Part shown: positions 28,154-37,772 of the stretch, one piece after another
Layout of the letters: every line of letters begins with the position of its first letter
Numbering within the stretch: position 1 is the first letter of the stretch
Source of the DNA: an uncultured Sulfurovum sp.
Lineage (GTDB): Bacteria > Campylobacterota > Campylobacteria > Campylobacterales > Sulfurovaceae
Assembly: GCA_902727935.1 (NCBI GenBank)
Contig: CACVAX010000053.1
Coordinates: forward strand, 1-64,000
Length of the DNA: 64,000 bases
Direction: 5' to 3'
Program-made: the position numbers and the translations under genes
The notes under the pieces: generated by a model
Database searches by the model: none
Seen by the model: only the letters and a program-made list of their open reading frames with translations
Told to the model about the DNA's origin: nothing

Positions 28154-30007
28154 ATGAACACAACAATAAGACTCAGCCTATTAACAACATTATTGCTTAA
28201 TACAAACCTATCAGCAGAAGAAAAACTAGAAGATATTAAAGTCATTTCTGCCACTAAAACATCTCAAAAACTCTCCGAGGTCACTTCAAATATACAAGTG
28301 ATTACAGCACAAGAGATTGAAGAACGACACTATACTACCCTTACCGAAGCACTAAATACTTTACCTGGGGTCTCTTTTACTTCTAATGGAGGTCTAGGAC
28401 AAACTTCATCACTGCGTCTAAGAGGTTTTGACCCTAAACAAACGATTGTTCTTATTGATGGTATACGTTACAACGATGTTACTAGTCCCATAGGGGCTGC
28501 TTTTGAACATCTTCTAATCGATGACATCGAACGCATAGAGGTCATTAAAGGAGCTCAATCAGGTATTTGGGGAGCTGATGCAGTTGCTGGGGTCATTAAC
28601 ATCATTAGTAAAGATGCAAAAAAAGGTTTCAAGCTTCAAGCCTCTCAAGAGTTTGGAAGCTTTAATTCTAGTAGCAGTAAAATAGGTGTTTCCTATAAAG
28701 AAGAAGATTTTTACCTTAAAGCCTCTAGCACTCAAATAGATACCAATGGCTTTACAGCACAAATACCTCAAAAAGCTAACATTGATGACTTTGAAGATGA
28801 TAAATACCAAAATAAAACTACCAATCTAAAAGCTGGATTTAATATCAATGCCACGAATAAAATTGATATTAGCCATACTGTCATTGATGCAACAAACCAA
28901 TTCGATGGTGGATTTTTTCCATTAACGGCCACCCAAATCGCTAATAATAACCAGCTTTCCTCAACCACTAACGATAAGTTCTCTTCTGTTAATTTTAATC
29001 ATATTGATAGCTTTAATGAATTAAATATTTATGCGAATCACTCAACCTTTGAACGACGTTCAATGAACGGAGCAACTATTTCTGCTTTTGATGGTTCAGT
29101 CAAAGAGTATGGTTTAAATTCAAAGATTAATTATTTAGACAACAGTTTTGTCTTAATAGGAGGAGACTATAAAACATTTGAACATAAAAATAGCATTGAC
29201 CAAAGCAATAAAAACAAAGCACTCTTCATTACAAATAACAATCAAGTCAAAGGTTTCTTTGCTGGGACAACAATACTAACAGAGTCACTAAGACATGACA
29301 AATATGACACATTTAACAATCAAACAACAGCAAAAATTGGCTTAAAACATATTAGTAGACAAATAGAAGGCTTAACAGCTTCAATCAATTATGGAACAGC
29401 CTACCGTATTCCTAGCTTAACTGAACTATACACCCCTTTTTATGGCAATACAGCACTAAGTCCAGAAGAGACAAAATCTTTAGACATTTCACTCGAATAT
29501 AAAGATTTGAGCTTTACTTATTTTGATAATAAAATAGACAACCTTATTGGCTTTCATCCCACAACTTTTCAAAATATCAATGTAGACGGTACGACAAAAA
29601 TCAAAGGTTATGAAATCGCTTATGCTACAACCCTCTTTGATATTCTAGCACTGTCATTAAATTACACTAAGCTTGATGCCAAAGATAAAACAGATAGTAA
29701 CTTGTTAAGAAGACCAAATAATAGTGTAAAATTTGGTGTTGATTATTATGGTATTGAGCGTGTTCATCTGGGGTTCAATGGTGAACATATTGGAAACCGA
29801 GAAGACAAAGACTTCTCTTCTTTTCCTGCAACTCATGTAGATACAGGTAAATATACTGTGGCTAACTTTACAGCTAACTATAAGGTAGATAAACAGTTGA
29901 GTTTCTATACTAAAATAGACAACATAACAGACGAAGAATACCAAACTGTCTATGGCTACACAGCCAGTCCCCGTGCTGTTTATACTGGTATGAAATTAAG
30001 CTATTAG
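28154..30007 (+). CDS. TonB-dependent outer-membrane receptor, BtuB-like
   Basis: A signal peptide (about 1-22) is followed by a TonB-box-like segment (EDIKVISATKTSQ), a plug domain (about 38-155) with TLTEALNTLPGVSF, SLRLRGFDPKQTIVLIDGIR and IERIEVIKGAQSGIWGADAVAG, and a 22-strand barrel ending in a C-terminal aromatic residue (MKLSY). BtuB-type receptors take up cobalamin; the ligand here is inferred only from general likeness. RBS AAGGA precedes the ATG. It is followed by a small membrane protein. Confidence 0.85.
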   Translation: MNTTIRLSLLTTLLLNTNLSAEEKLEDIKVISATKTSQKLSEVTSNIQVITAQEIEERHYTTLTEALNTLPGVSFTSNGGLGQTSSLRLRGFDPKQTIVLIDGIRYNDVTSPIGAAFEHLLIDDIERIEVIKGAQSGIWGADAVAGVINIISKDAKKGFKLQASQEFGSFNSSSSKIGVSYKEEDFYLKASSTQIDTNGFTAQIPQKANIDDFEDDKYQNKTTNLKAGFNINATNKIDISHTVIDATNQFDGGFFPLTATQIANNNQLSSTTNDKFSSVNFNHIDSFNELNIYANHSTFERRSMNGATISAFDGSVKEYGLNSKINYLDNSFVLIGGDYKTFEHKNSIDQSNKNKALFITNNNQVKGFFAGTTILTESLRHDKYDTFNNQTTAKIGLKHISRQIEGLTASINYGTAYRIPSLTELYTPFYGNTALSPEETKSLDISLEYKDLSFTYFDNKIDNLIGFHPTTFQNINVDGTTKIKGYEIAYATTLFDILALSLNYTKLDAKDKTDSNLLRRPNNSVKFGVDYYGIERVHLGFNGEHIGNREDKDFSSFPATHVDTGKYTVANFTANYKVDKQLSFYTKIDNITDEEYQTVYGYTASPRAVYTGMKLSY

Positions 30008-30031
30008 TCACATTTTTGTTATAATTTGGCT

Positions 30032-30613
30032 ATGAAAAATCTTAATTTAGCCTACTTTGTCCCTTACAAATTTTTAAACTCACTTTTTTTGGGTTTAACT
30101 GTAGGGGCTATATTTATTTTATACGCACCACTTGAACCTTCTATCTACTCTTTAGGAGGTATTGCCTTAGCCTTAGGAATGCTGATAGTAGCACAACTTT
30201 ACAACCGTATATTAACCATTGATTGGTTCTATAAAATTTCTCTATTGGTAGAGTTTGTGCTTTTATTTATCATTATTTATTTTTTAATTTTTTCCTACAA
30301 CTATACTTCAGCATTTATTATCTACATAGGCTATCAAATAACTTTTGTTTTTGGTTCTTATTTGGTACGTGCTGAAACTCTCTTTTTAAAAAGTAAAGAA
30401 CGTCTCAAAAAAGTAGATACAGCAAAACAGTTAGGCTACCTTTCTGGTATGCTACTCTCTTACTTTTTTTACAAAATTTTAACCCTATATCATATCAATT
30501 CTTCTAAAGAACAAGTTTATTATTTACATTATTTACTTATTATTCTGCAAAGCATCATTATCTATTTAGTCCACAAAAGCTTTTCTACCTTCAATCAATA
30601 CAATCAAACTTAA
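30032..30613 (+). CDS. Polytopic membrane protein
   Basis: About six hydrophobic segments span this roughly 193-residue protein (approximately 15-32, 38-56, 66-85, 92-108, 133-147 and 165-180). The frame also permits TTG at 30026 but ATG at 30032 is preferred. It lies 24 bases after the TonB-receptor stop and converges on sppA. It could be an accessory permease for the receptor's ligand, but I do not recognise the family. Confidence 0.6.
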   Translation: MKNLNLAYFVPYKFLNSLFLGLTVGAIFILYAPLEPSIYSLGGIALALGMLIVAQLYNRILTIDWFYKISLLVEFVLLFIIIYFLIFSYNYTSAFIIYIGYQITFVFGSYLVRAETLFLKSKERLKKVDTAKQLGYLSGMLLSYFFYKILTLYHINSSKEQVYYLHYLLIILQSIIIYLVHKSFSTFNQYNQT

Positions 30614-30614
30614 A

Positions 30615-31601
30615 CTATTGCATACTTAAGTTGGACAAACTTGTATCTAAATCCAAGTCTAATTTAACAGAAGGGAAAAATGACTCTTCTTCATTTAAAT
30701 TAACTTTGACAAAATCAACTTCATTTTTATACGAGGCACGAATTTTCTTTTTAACTTTGTATAATGAGGAAATTTCATCTACTAAAACACCTTGAATTTC
30801 TGGCACATTTGCAATAAATATTTTACCCTCAGCAACAGCTAAAATGTCTTCTTTTGTGAGTCCACGATTATTCGCAACGGATGCTACAAAGTTATCATAA
30901 GTCGGTTTAAGTAAATTTTCGGTCATGTATTTTCTGTTTTCTTCATCAATCTTAGCAAACATAGAGATGGGTTTTTTAAATTTTCCAGCTGCCATAAAAT
31001 CTTCTTCTACACCCACTTTTTTAGCCAACTCTCCTAAATTATAATGAGGCATAATCACTCCTATCGAACCCACAATAGCATTTTTATTGGCAATCAGAGG
31101 TTTCACAGCTGAAGCAATATAATACCCCCCACTAGCAGCAATGGACTCCACATACATGGTGATGTTCATCTCTTCTTGAAAATCTTTTAAATATTCAGAA
31201 AGCTCTTCACTCGCCGTTGGACTCCCTCCTGGAGAACCCATAATAAACAGTACCGATTTAAAAGTTTCATCCTCACGTACTTCATCAAGTTTTTCCATCA
31301 CGGTTGTTGTGTAGGATTCTGTTACTTCTTGATTATAGTGAAGTACGGCTACTTTATTTATGGAACTGCTAACTTCTCCAAAGATGCCTATTTTTTTAAA
31401 ATAAGTCCCAATAAGCACAATTTCAGCCAATAAAATAAGTCCAATAATCCATACTTTCAAATTTGAAATAAATATCTGTTTTTTTAATGATTTAAGTTCT
31501 TGCTTATGCACTTCTTCTTTTTGATGAAACAATTCACTCTCATAATGACGTTCTTCATTCTCGTCGTGCTTTTTAGTTTTATATTCTATCGGTTCTTGCA
31601 A
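30615..31601 (-). CDS. sppA: Signal peptide peptidase SppA (S49)
   Basis: The N-terminal cytoplasmic part and one membrane helix (about 52-68) precede an S49 protease domain. The catalytic Ser lies in SIAASGGYYIAS (about 154-165) and the probable general-base Lys in AAGKFKKP (about 206-213). The GSIGVI segment (about 181-186) and GSPGGSPT (about 124-131) complete the fold. It degrades cleaved signal peptides. Length of 328 is the short single-domain type. Confidence 0.92.
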   Translation of the reverse strand: MQEPIEYKTKKHDENEERHYESELFHQKEEVHKQELKSLKKQIFISNLKVWIIGLILLAEIVLIGTYFKKIGIFGEVSSSINKVAVLHYNQEVTESYTTTVMEKLDEVREDETFKSVLFIMGSPGGSPTASEELSEYLKDFQEEMNITMYVESIAASGGYYIASAVKPLIANKNAIVGSIGVIMPHYNLGELAKKVGVEEDFMAAGKFKKPISMFAKIDEENRKYMTENLLKPTYDNFVASVANNRGLTKEDILAVAEGKIFIANVPEIQGVLVDEISSLYKVKKKIRASYKNEVDFVKVNLNEEESFFPSVKLDLDLDTSLSNLSMQ

Positions 31602-31755
31602 ACTATTTTCCTTTGTGCTTAAAATAATTATGATTATAATGAGTTATAATTAAAGTAAAAACTAAAAAGTTTCTTCTTTCATGAAAGTTTTTTAATTTCT
31701 TTTATCTATATTCAGTATATAATAACCAACAAGAAATACAACATAAGGATTTATC

Positions 31756-32073
31756 ATGACAAAACTTACACTAATCGGCTTTATAATCGCTACTACACTA
31801 ACAACTTCTTCTGCTGACAGTATGTTCTCTATGGGTGATATGATGCAAGATATGACCGATGCTGCAAAAAAAATAAAGACCGAAATCAGTAATGTCGTAA
31901 CCGATATTAAAGATTCTGCTACCGAGCTAAAAGACAAAGCTACCGATGCAGTAGAAGAAGAGACAAAAGCCCAAACTTCTAAAGCTGAAAATACTGAAGC
32001 TTCCATTCAAAATGATGCCAACAAAACAAAAGATGCTCCTGTTACTCAATCAAAAGATTTGCCCCAAAAATAA
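31756..32073 (+). CDS. Small exported helical protein
   Basis: The signal peptide (about residues 1-20, ending SSA) leads to an amphipathic Lys/Glu/Thr-rich helical body with an 11-residue-like periodicity (KIKTEISNVVTDIKDSATEL). It resembles LEA- or apolipoprotein-like periplasmic proteins. RBS AAGGA lies before the ATG. It is followed by a small zinc-ribbon membrane gene. Function unknown. Confidence 0.65.
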   Translation: MTKLTLIGFIIATTLTTSSADSMFSMGDMMQDMTDAAKKIKTEISNVVTDIKDSATELKDKATDAVEEETKAQTSKAENTEASIQNDANKTKDAPVTQSKDLPQK

Positions 32074-32089
32074 TACAAGGAATTTATCA

Positions 32090-32356
32090 ATGAATTTTTA
32101 CTTACTCTTTTTTCTTCTTATTATGGGCGTAGGGCTTGTGGTTTCCTATATCTACTTTATGCGTGAAAAAAAAGAAAATTTACAAGCCATACAAAACGGT
32201 ATCTGTCCTAAATGTAAAAAAGAGAGCATGGAGTTAATCGACCAAAGAAGCACGGGATGCTCTGGTCCAAAAATGTTAACATTTGAATGTCAATCTTGTG
32301 ACTATATCAATACTTTCAACATAAGTAGTGCTGATTGTTCTACAAATAGATGTTAG
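32090..32356 (+). CDS. Small membrane zinc-ribbon protein
   Basis: From ATG at 32090 (AAGG 9 bases before) it encodes 88 residues: a membrane helix (about 3-22), then a Cys module with CPKC, a middle Cys and CQSC, plus two C-terminal Cys (CSTNRC). The frame is open further upstream to 32012 but this would overlap the preceding gene, so the later start is better. It may form an operon with the small exported protein. Function unknown. Confidence 0.65.
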   Translation: MNFYLLFFLLIMGVGLVVSYIYFMREKKENLQAIQNGICPKCKKESMELIDQRSTGCSGPKMLTFECQSCDYINTFNISSADCSTNRC

Positions 32357-32378
32357 AAAGTAAAAAAGGAAAAACTAA

Positions 32379-34268
32379 ATGTTAATTCTCAAAAAGCTTC
32401 TTAAATATTACCTCATCATCATCGCTATTTTTCTTCTAGGAAGAATTGTACTCTTTGGACTCTATTTTGAAAGATTTTCAACAACCGATTCAAACTATTT
32501 TTTAAGCTTTCTTTATGGATTAAAGATGGATACCATTGTCGCTTCCATGTTATTGGTTATTCCTTTGGTCATCCTCACTTTTTCACCTAAAAGCTTGGCA
32601 AAAATCTCCAATCTTTTTTTACGTCTCTATTTTATTGTTGTTTTAGGGTTGATTATCTATATAGAAAATGCCACCTTTCCTTTCTTTACCCAATATGATG
32701 TACGACCAAACTTTAAATTTGTGGAGTATTTAGAGTATCCTATTGAAGTATTTAACATGATTATTGCTGATTATAAGTTGTCTCTTTTCATTGCCTTTTT
32801 AATGATTGGCATTTTTATTTGGTTCTTTTTAAAACAGACCAAAGATAGTTTTATGCCTATTTTAGAAAGTTCCATGAAAACAAGACTCCTCTGGTTTTTA
32901 CCTTTAGCACTTTTACTTTTCATAGGAATTCGCTCCTCCTTTGGACATCGTCCTGCCAATATTTCAGATGCCATGTATTCCAATAACAGAATTTTAAATG
33001 AAGTCACCAACAACTCTCTCTACTCTGTCGGTTATGCCATCTATGCCAATCAAAAATATGCCTCAAAAGTGATGAAACTCTATGGAAAAATGCCTGTTGC
33101 CCAAGCCCTCACACGAGTAGAAGAACGCTTAGGCATTCAAGGAAATGACCTCAACAGCACCTCTCTTTTTTCAAGACTCGAAAAGAGCCATTTCCCAAGT
33201 GAAAAAAAGAAAAATTTAGTAATTTTTTTACAAGAGAGTTTAGGCTACCAATTCATCACACCTGAAATAACCCCTGAACTTCTTAAACTTAAAAAAGAGA
33301 GCTTATGGTTTTCAGAAGCCTACTCCAATGGAACACGAAGCATACGAGGGATTGCTGGTTCTACAGCAGGTTTTTTAGCTGTTCCAGGTAAAGGAGTGCT
33401 TAAACGTAGTAAATCCCAAAGTGGTTTTTTCACCTTTGCCTCATTGCTTAAACCCTTAGGCTATCACAGCATGTTCCTCTATGGAGGTGAAGCTCGGTTT
33501 GACAACATGCGTTCATGGTTTCTAGGTAATGGATTTGATGAAATTGTGGAAGAGAAAGATTATGTCAACCCTATCAACATAGGCACGTGGGGTGCGAGTG
33601 ATGAAGACCTTGCCAACAAAGGAAATGAACGCTTTTCAGCACTTTATGCAGAGGGAAAACCCTTTGCTGCCATCATGTTTAGCTCGTCAAACCACAGCCC
33701 TTTTGACATACCCGAAGGACGCATAGAGCCTGTAAAAAAAGGCGAAAAATGTGTGGAAAATGCTATTCAGTATGCCGATTATGCCATTGGTAAATTTTTT
33801 GCTGATGCAAAAAAACTCCCTTATTATAAAGATACGGTTTTTGTGGTAGTCGCTGACCATAATATTCGTGTTTATGGTGATGATGTTGTCCCTGTCAATA
33901 TGTTTCATATTCCTGCACTGATTATGGGTGAAGGTATTGAAGCACAAGAGTACACAAAAATCTCCTCCCAGCCCGATGTACTTGCCACAGCCATTGACTA
34001 CTTAGGAAAAGATTTACACTATCCTATTTTAGGTCAATCTATTTTCTCAGACAACAAACAAGAACTTACCCTTTTACAGTTCAATGAAAACTATGCACTA
34101 AGAGTAAAAAACAAAGTGGCTGTTGTTGTACCCAACCAACCAGCAGAAACCTATGAGTATGTCAATGAACACCTTAAACGCATAGAACACGATGTAGAAC
34201 TTGAAAAAGATGCTTTGGCGTTTGTTATTACGCTGAACCATCTTTATAATAAGCAATTGTATAAATAA
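32379..34268 (+). CDS. LTA-synthase-family sulfatase (phosphoglycerol/phosphoethanolamine transferase)
   Basis: Five N-terminal membrane helices (about residues 5-175) anchor a periplasmic alkaline-phosphatase-superfamily domain (about 285-560). Metal or nucleophile motifs are visible: LQESLGYQF (metal Glu), SNGTRSIRG with the likely nucleophile Thr, SSSNHSPFD, and ADHN (about 486-489), which fills the usual metal-binding DH position. The family transfers phosphoglycerol or phosphoethanolamine to glycans. It heads the LPS/surface glycan block, so decoration of the core or O-chain is the likely job. The exact donor cannot be told from sequence. Confidence 0.88.
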   Translation: MLILKKLLKYYLIIIAIFLLGRIVLFGLYFERFSTTDSNYFLSFLYGLKMDTIVASMLLVIPLVILTFSPKSLAKISNLFLRLYFIVVLGLIIYIENATFPFFTQYDVRPNFKFVEYLEYPIEVFNMIIADYKLSLFIAFLMIGIFIWFFLKQTKDSFMPILESSMKTRLLWFLPLALLLFIGIRSSFGHRPANISDAMYSNNRILNEVTNNSLYSVGYAIYANQKYASKVMKLYGKMPVAQALTRVEERLGIQGNDLNSTSLFSRLEKSHFPSEKKKNLVIFLQESLGYQFITPEITPELLKLKKESLWFSEAYSNGTRSIRGIAGSTAGFLAVPGKGVLKRSKSQSGFFTFASLLKPLGYHSMFLYGGEARFDNMRSWFLGNGFDEIVEEKDYVNPINIGTWGASDEDLANKGNERFSALYAEGKPFAAIMFSSSNHSPFDIPEGRIEPVKKGEKCVENAIQYADYAIGKFFADAKKLPYYKDTVFVVVADHNIRVYGDDVVPVNMFHIPALIMGEGIEAQEYTKISSQPDVLATAIDYLGKDLHYPILGQSIFSDNKQELTLLQFNENYALRVKNKVAVVVPNQPAETYEYVNEHLKRIEHDVELEKDALAFVITLNHLYNKQLYK

Positions 34269-34278
34269 GCGTTGATAG

Positions 34279-35265
34279 ATGAACGTAAATAAAATTTTTA
34301 ATAACCAATACCTTAGAATTGATTTATCTAAAAATACAAAACCACCCTATTATCTTCGTAATATACTTATTTTTTTAACACCAAGTTTTTTCTACCAAAA
34401 TAAGTTACAGAGACTATTAACTCATAAAAAAAACATTAAGTATATAGAAAAAAGAGTAAATTATTACAATAAGATAGAGCATAACTTTACACTAAAGAGT
34501 GCTAAAAGTATCAAAAAGTTTAAAAAAGAGAAGAAGAAAACCTATTTTTTTGACCTCTATAAATACCTCACCTATTTTAATGAAAACTTTAAAATCACTT
34601 ACCTTTTTGGGGATATTGTTCATGTACCTGAAGAACCAACGCTCTTAAAAAGTAGACCCATCAGTGATGACAATAAAAACTCTGTTTTACTCAATTTAGA
34701 TAAAGTGCGACACTTTATATTTCTCGATGATGCCATACAGTTTGAAGATAAAAAAGACCTTCTAGTCTGGAGAGGAAAAGCCCACCAAGAGCATAGAAAA
34801 TACTTTTTAAATAAATTTTATACTCATCCACTTTGTGATGTTGGACAAATAGTAAAAAGACAAGATAAAGAAAACATTCCTTGGGAAAAACCCAAAATGT
34901 CTTTAAAAGAGCAACTAAACTATAAATTTATATTAGCCATCGAAGGCAATGACGTGGCTTCCAATTTAAAATGGGTGATGTCCTCCAACTCACTAGCCTT
35001 TATGACAAAACCTAAATATGAGACATGGTTTATGGAGGGTACGCTACTTCCTAACCATCATTATGTGCTTTTAAAAGATGACTACTCTGACCTTGAAGAG
35101 AAAATTCAATACTATTCTAAACACCTCAACGAAGCCCAAGAGATTATTGCTAATGCCCATGCGTACATAGCGCAATTTAAAAATCAAAAACGTGAAGATA
35201 TTATTGCTTTAAAAGTATTAGAGAAGTATTTTTATTACGCTTCACAACCAGAAGGAAATAGATGA
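34279..35265 (+). CDS. GT90 (CAP10/LpsA-like) glycosyltransferase
   Basis: The C-terminal half carries the family hallmarks LLVWRGKAHQEHRKYF (about residues 156-171), then YKFILAIEGNDVASNLKW (about 215-232) with a conserved Asn-Leu-Lys-Trp, and PNHHYVLLKDDYSDL. GT90 members add xylose, glucose or related sugars in LPS and capsule. There is no signal peptide; it is probably cytoplasmic and peripheral. It starts 10 bases after the LTA-synthase-like gene and overlaps the next gene by 4 bases. Confidence 0.82.
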   Translation: MNVNKIFNNQYLRIDLSKNTKPPYYLRNILIFLTPSFFYQNKLQRLLTHKKNIKYIEKRVNYYNKIEHNFTLKSAKSIKKFKKEKKKTYFFDLYKYLTYFNENFKITYLFGDIVHVPEEPTLLKSRPISDDNKNSVLLNLDKVRHFIFLDDAIQFEDKKDLLVWRGKAHQEHRKYFLNKFYTHPLCDVGQIVKRQDKENIPWEKPKMSLKEQLNYKFILAIEGNDVASNLKWVMSSNSLAFMTKPKYETWFMEGTLLPNHHYVLLKDDYSDLEEKIQYYSKHLNEAQEIIANAHAYIAQFKNQKREDIIALKVLEKYFYYASQPEGNR

Positions 35266-36002
35266 TATTTCAAACCTATAAACACGATAAAAAGATAAAT
35301 GGTTTTCTGATAACTATAAAAGAACATTTTAAAAACGCTTCCAACTCTATCCATAAAGCCCGTAATGAAATTAAAATAGTTGAACATGAAAATAAAGAGT
35401 TGGTTATAAAATCGTTTAAAGTTCCTCATCTATTAAATAAAATTATTTACAGTTTTTTTAGAGATTCTAAGGCAAAAAAATCTTATGACAACTCTATAAA
35501 AATAGCTAACTTTGCTCCACAAGCTATTGGATATATTGAGTTTAAAAAATTTGGTTTAATTGATGATAGCTATTTTGTAAGTGAAAATTTCAACTATGAC
35601 TTTACAATTCGTGAACCTCTACTGGATGAAAACTTTGAAGATAAAGAGCCTATACTCAAAGCCTTTGCACACTTTACATGGGAACTTCATGAGGCAGAAA
35701 TTTACCATCTTGACTACTCTCCTGGAAACATCTTAATTAAAAAAGAAAACAACACCTATATCTTTAAAATTGTAGACATTAATCGTATGCAATTTAAAAC
35801 ATTAACCCTAGAAGATAGGCTCAAAAATTTTTCTAAACTTTGGGCAAAAGATGAAGATATGAAGATGATTATCAAAGAGTATGCTACACTTATGAATGAA
35901 GATGAAAATTATTGTAAAGAAAAAGCCATCTATTTTTCACAAAAAAATAAAAACTTTAAAAATTTCAAAAAACGATTAAAAGGTAAAGCAGTTCATGATT
36001 AA
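35262..36002 (+). CDS. Lipopolysaccharide kinase (WaaP/KdkA-like)
   Basis: The fold is that of an atypical eukaryotic-like kinase. The catalytic loop is HLDYSPGNIL (about residues 148-157, Asp and Asn retained) and the metal-binding Asp is in IVDINRMQF (about 169-177). An N-terminal Lys-rich strand (ELVIKSFKVPH) supplies the ATP Lys. Such kinases phosphorylate heptose or Kdo of the inner core. It overlaps both neighbours by 4 and 8 bases, in a tight operon. Confidence 0.82.
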   Translation: MIFQTYKHDKKINGFLITIKEHFKNASNSIHKARNEIKIVEHENKELVIKSFKVPHLLNKIIYSFFRDSKAKKSYDNSIKIANFAPQAIGYIEFKKFGLIDDSYFVSENFNYDFTIREPLLDENFEDKEPILKAFAHFTWELHEAEIYHLDYSPGNILIKKENNTYIFKIVDINRMQFKTLTLEDRLKNFSKLWAKDEDMKMIIKEYATLMNEDENYCKEKAIYFSQKNKNFKNFKKRLKGKAVHD

Positions 36003-36747
36003 TGAAATCTCTGTTGTCATCATTGCTAAAAATGCAGAAACAACCATCAACGAGACGCTTGACAGTTTAGTAGACTTTAACGAAGTAATCTTATACTTAA
36101 ACAACTCTACCGATGCCACCGAGAGTCTAGCAAATTCTTATGAAAATGTTAAAATTATCAAAGGAGAGTTTATAGGTTTTGGTCCCACAAAAAACCTTGC
36201 CTCTAGCCATGCTTCTAATACATGGATTTTATCTTTAGACAGTGATGAGATTATGCTCCCTAACTTATTAAAAGAGTTAAAGTCCTTAGTCCCCCAAAGC
36301 AATAAAGAGGTCTTTATACTCAAACGAGACAACTACTTTTTTAACAAAGAGGTCAAACACAGTGGTTGGGGTAATGACCGATTAACACGTATTTACAATA
36401 AAAACCACCATCAATTTAACCAAAACATGGTGCATGAATTCATTGTATTAACACCAGAGAGTATCTCAACCCATTTAAAACATAGTTTCAAGCACAATGC
36501 CGTACAAAACCTCAATCAATTTTTACAAAAAGTTATGAGCTACTCCGACCTAGCAGCAAAAAATCAAAAAACCTGTTCTTTTTTTATAGTAGTCATGAAA
36601 GCACATTTTGCATTTTTCAAAACCTACTTTTTACAAGCTGGTTTTTTAGATGGGTGGAGGGGTTTTGTTATTGCCATATCAAACTTCAATGGTAAATTTT
36701 TCAGATACACCAAAAGGTACATCAATTGCAAAAATCTCAATACCTAG
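35995..36747 (+). CDS. GT2 glycosyltransferase, WaaE/KdtX-like
   Basis: The N-terminal strand ISVVIIAKNAETTINETLDSL, the DSDE metal motif (about residues 81-84: LDSDEIM) and the NDRLTRIYNK segment match the LPS core beta-1,4-glucosyltransferase group (WaaE). Length of 250 is normal. It overlaps the kinase gene by 8 bases and the next GT4 gene by 22 bases. Confidence 0.85.
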   Translation: MINEISVVIIAKNAETTINETLDSLVDFNEVILYLNNSTDATESLANSYENVKIIKGEFIGFGPTKNLASSHASNTWILSLDSDEIMLPNLLKELKSLVPQSNKEVFILKRDNYFFNKEVKHSGWGNDRLTRIYNKNHHQFNQNMVHEFIVLTPESISTHLKHSFKHNAVQNLNQFLQKVMSYSDLAAKNQKTCSFFIVVMKAHFAFFKTYFLQAGFLDGWRGFVIAISNFNGKFFRYTKRYINCKNLNT

Positions 36748-37772
36748 TACACTTAAACTTTGCCAAAGGTTACAGAGGAGGAGAGAGACAAACCCAACTC
36801 CTCATCGAAGCGTTGTCTCAAAGAGGCTATGTGCAGACCATTGTCACAAGAGAAGCCTCTCAACTAGCCGAACGACTACAAGGGGTAAAAAATTTAAATA
36901 TTATTAGATGTTCTAAACCCTATGTTTTAGATATCCATAAAATTAAAAATGCAACACTGATTCATGCACATGAAACCAAAGCAGCCCAAGTTGCTTATTT
37001 TGCACACCTCATCTACAAAATACCCTACTTCATCACAAGAAGGGTTAACAATCCAATTAGTGATAACTTTTTCAATAAAAACATCTACACCAAAGCAACT
37101 TGCACCGTTGTCTTATCAAAAGCAATTCAACACACTACCCTCAAACTGCATAAAAATATCACCACCCAAATAATACCCAGTGCCTACACAAAACTTGAAC
37201 TCAACCAAGAAAAAATTAACACCATTAAGGAACGATTTAAAGATAAATTTCTAATAGGACATATTGGAGAACTGGAGAACAGCGACAAAGGTCAGTACTA
37301 TCTGATAGAAGCGATGAAAAAACTCCAAAGTGAATACCCAGAGATTCATCTAATTTTAATAGGTAAAGGAAAAGATGAGGGAAAATTTAGAGAACAATCT
37401 AAAGAATTAGAGAACATTACATTTGAAGGTTTTGTTAATAATGTGGGGGATTATATCTCTGCATTACAACTTTTTGTTTTTCCTTCGCTCAATGAAGGTC
37501 TAGGCTCAATCTTACTGGACATCATTCAAGCAAAAGTTCCTATCATTGCTTCAAATGTAGGAGGAATCCCTGACATTGTCCAACATAATAAAAATGGACT
37601 TTTATTTCCTCCAAAAAATACTCAAGCTATTTATGATAAAATTATCCAACTTTATAATAATCAAAAACTACGACAAAAATTTTCAGCTGAAGCATTTAAA
37701 GATATAAATAACTATAGTTATCAGACCATGACAACAAAATATGAAGAACTATACAGGAGTATAAATAAATGA
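36726..37772 (+). CDS. GT4 glycosyltransferase
   Basis: A GT-B fold is indicated by the acceptor-domain start LVHLNFAKGYRGGERQT (about residues 7-23) and the C-terminal nucleotide-sugar site, including GHIGELENSDKGQ (about 178-190), PSLNEGLGSILLDIIQAKVP (about 258-277, EGLG motif) and GGIPDIV. The start is TTG at 36726 with AAAAGG upstream; it overlaps the GT2 gene. It probably extends the LPS core. Donor sugar unknown. Confidence 0.85.
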   Translation: MQKSQYLVHLNFAKGYRGGERQTQLLIEALSQRGYVQTIVTREASQLAERLQGVKNLNIIRCSKPYVLDIHKIKNATLIHAHETKAAQVAYFAHLIYKIPYFITRRVNNPISDNFFNKNIYTKATCTVVLSKAIQHTTLKLHKNITTQIIPSAYTKLELNQEKINTIKERFKDKFLIGHIGELENSDKGQYYLIEAMKKLQSEYPEIHLILIGKGKDEGKFREQSKELENITFEGFVNNVGDYISALQLFVFPSLNEGLGSILLDIIQAKVPIIASNVGGIPDIVQHNKNGLLFPPKNTQAIYDKIIQLYNNQKLRQKFSAEAFKDINNYSYQTMTTKYEELYRSINK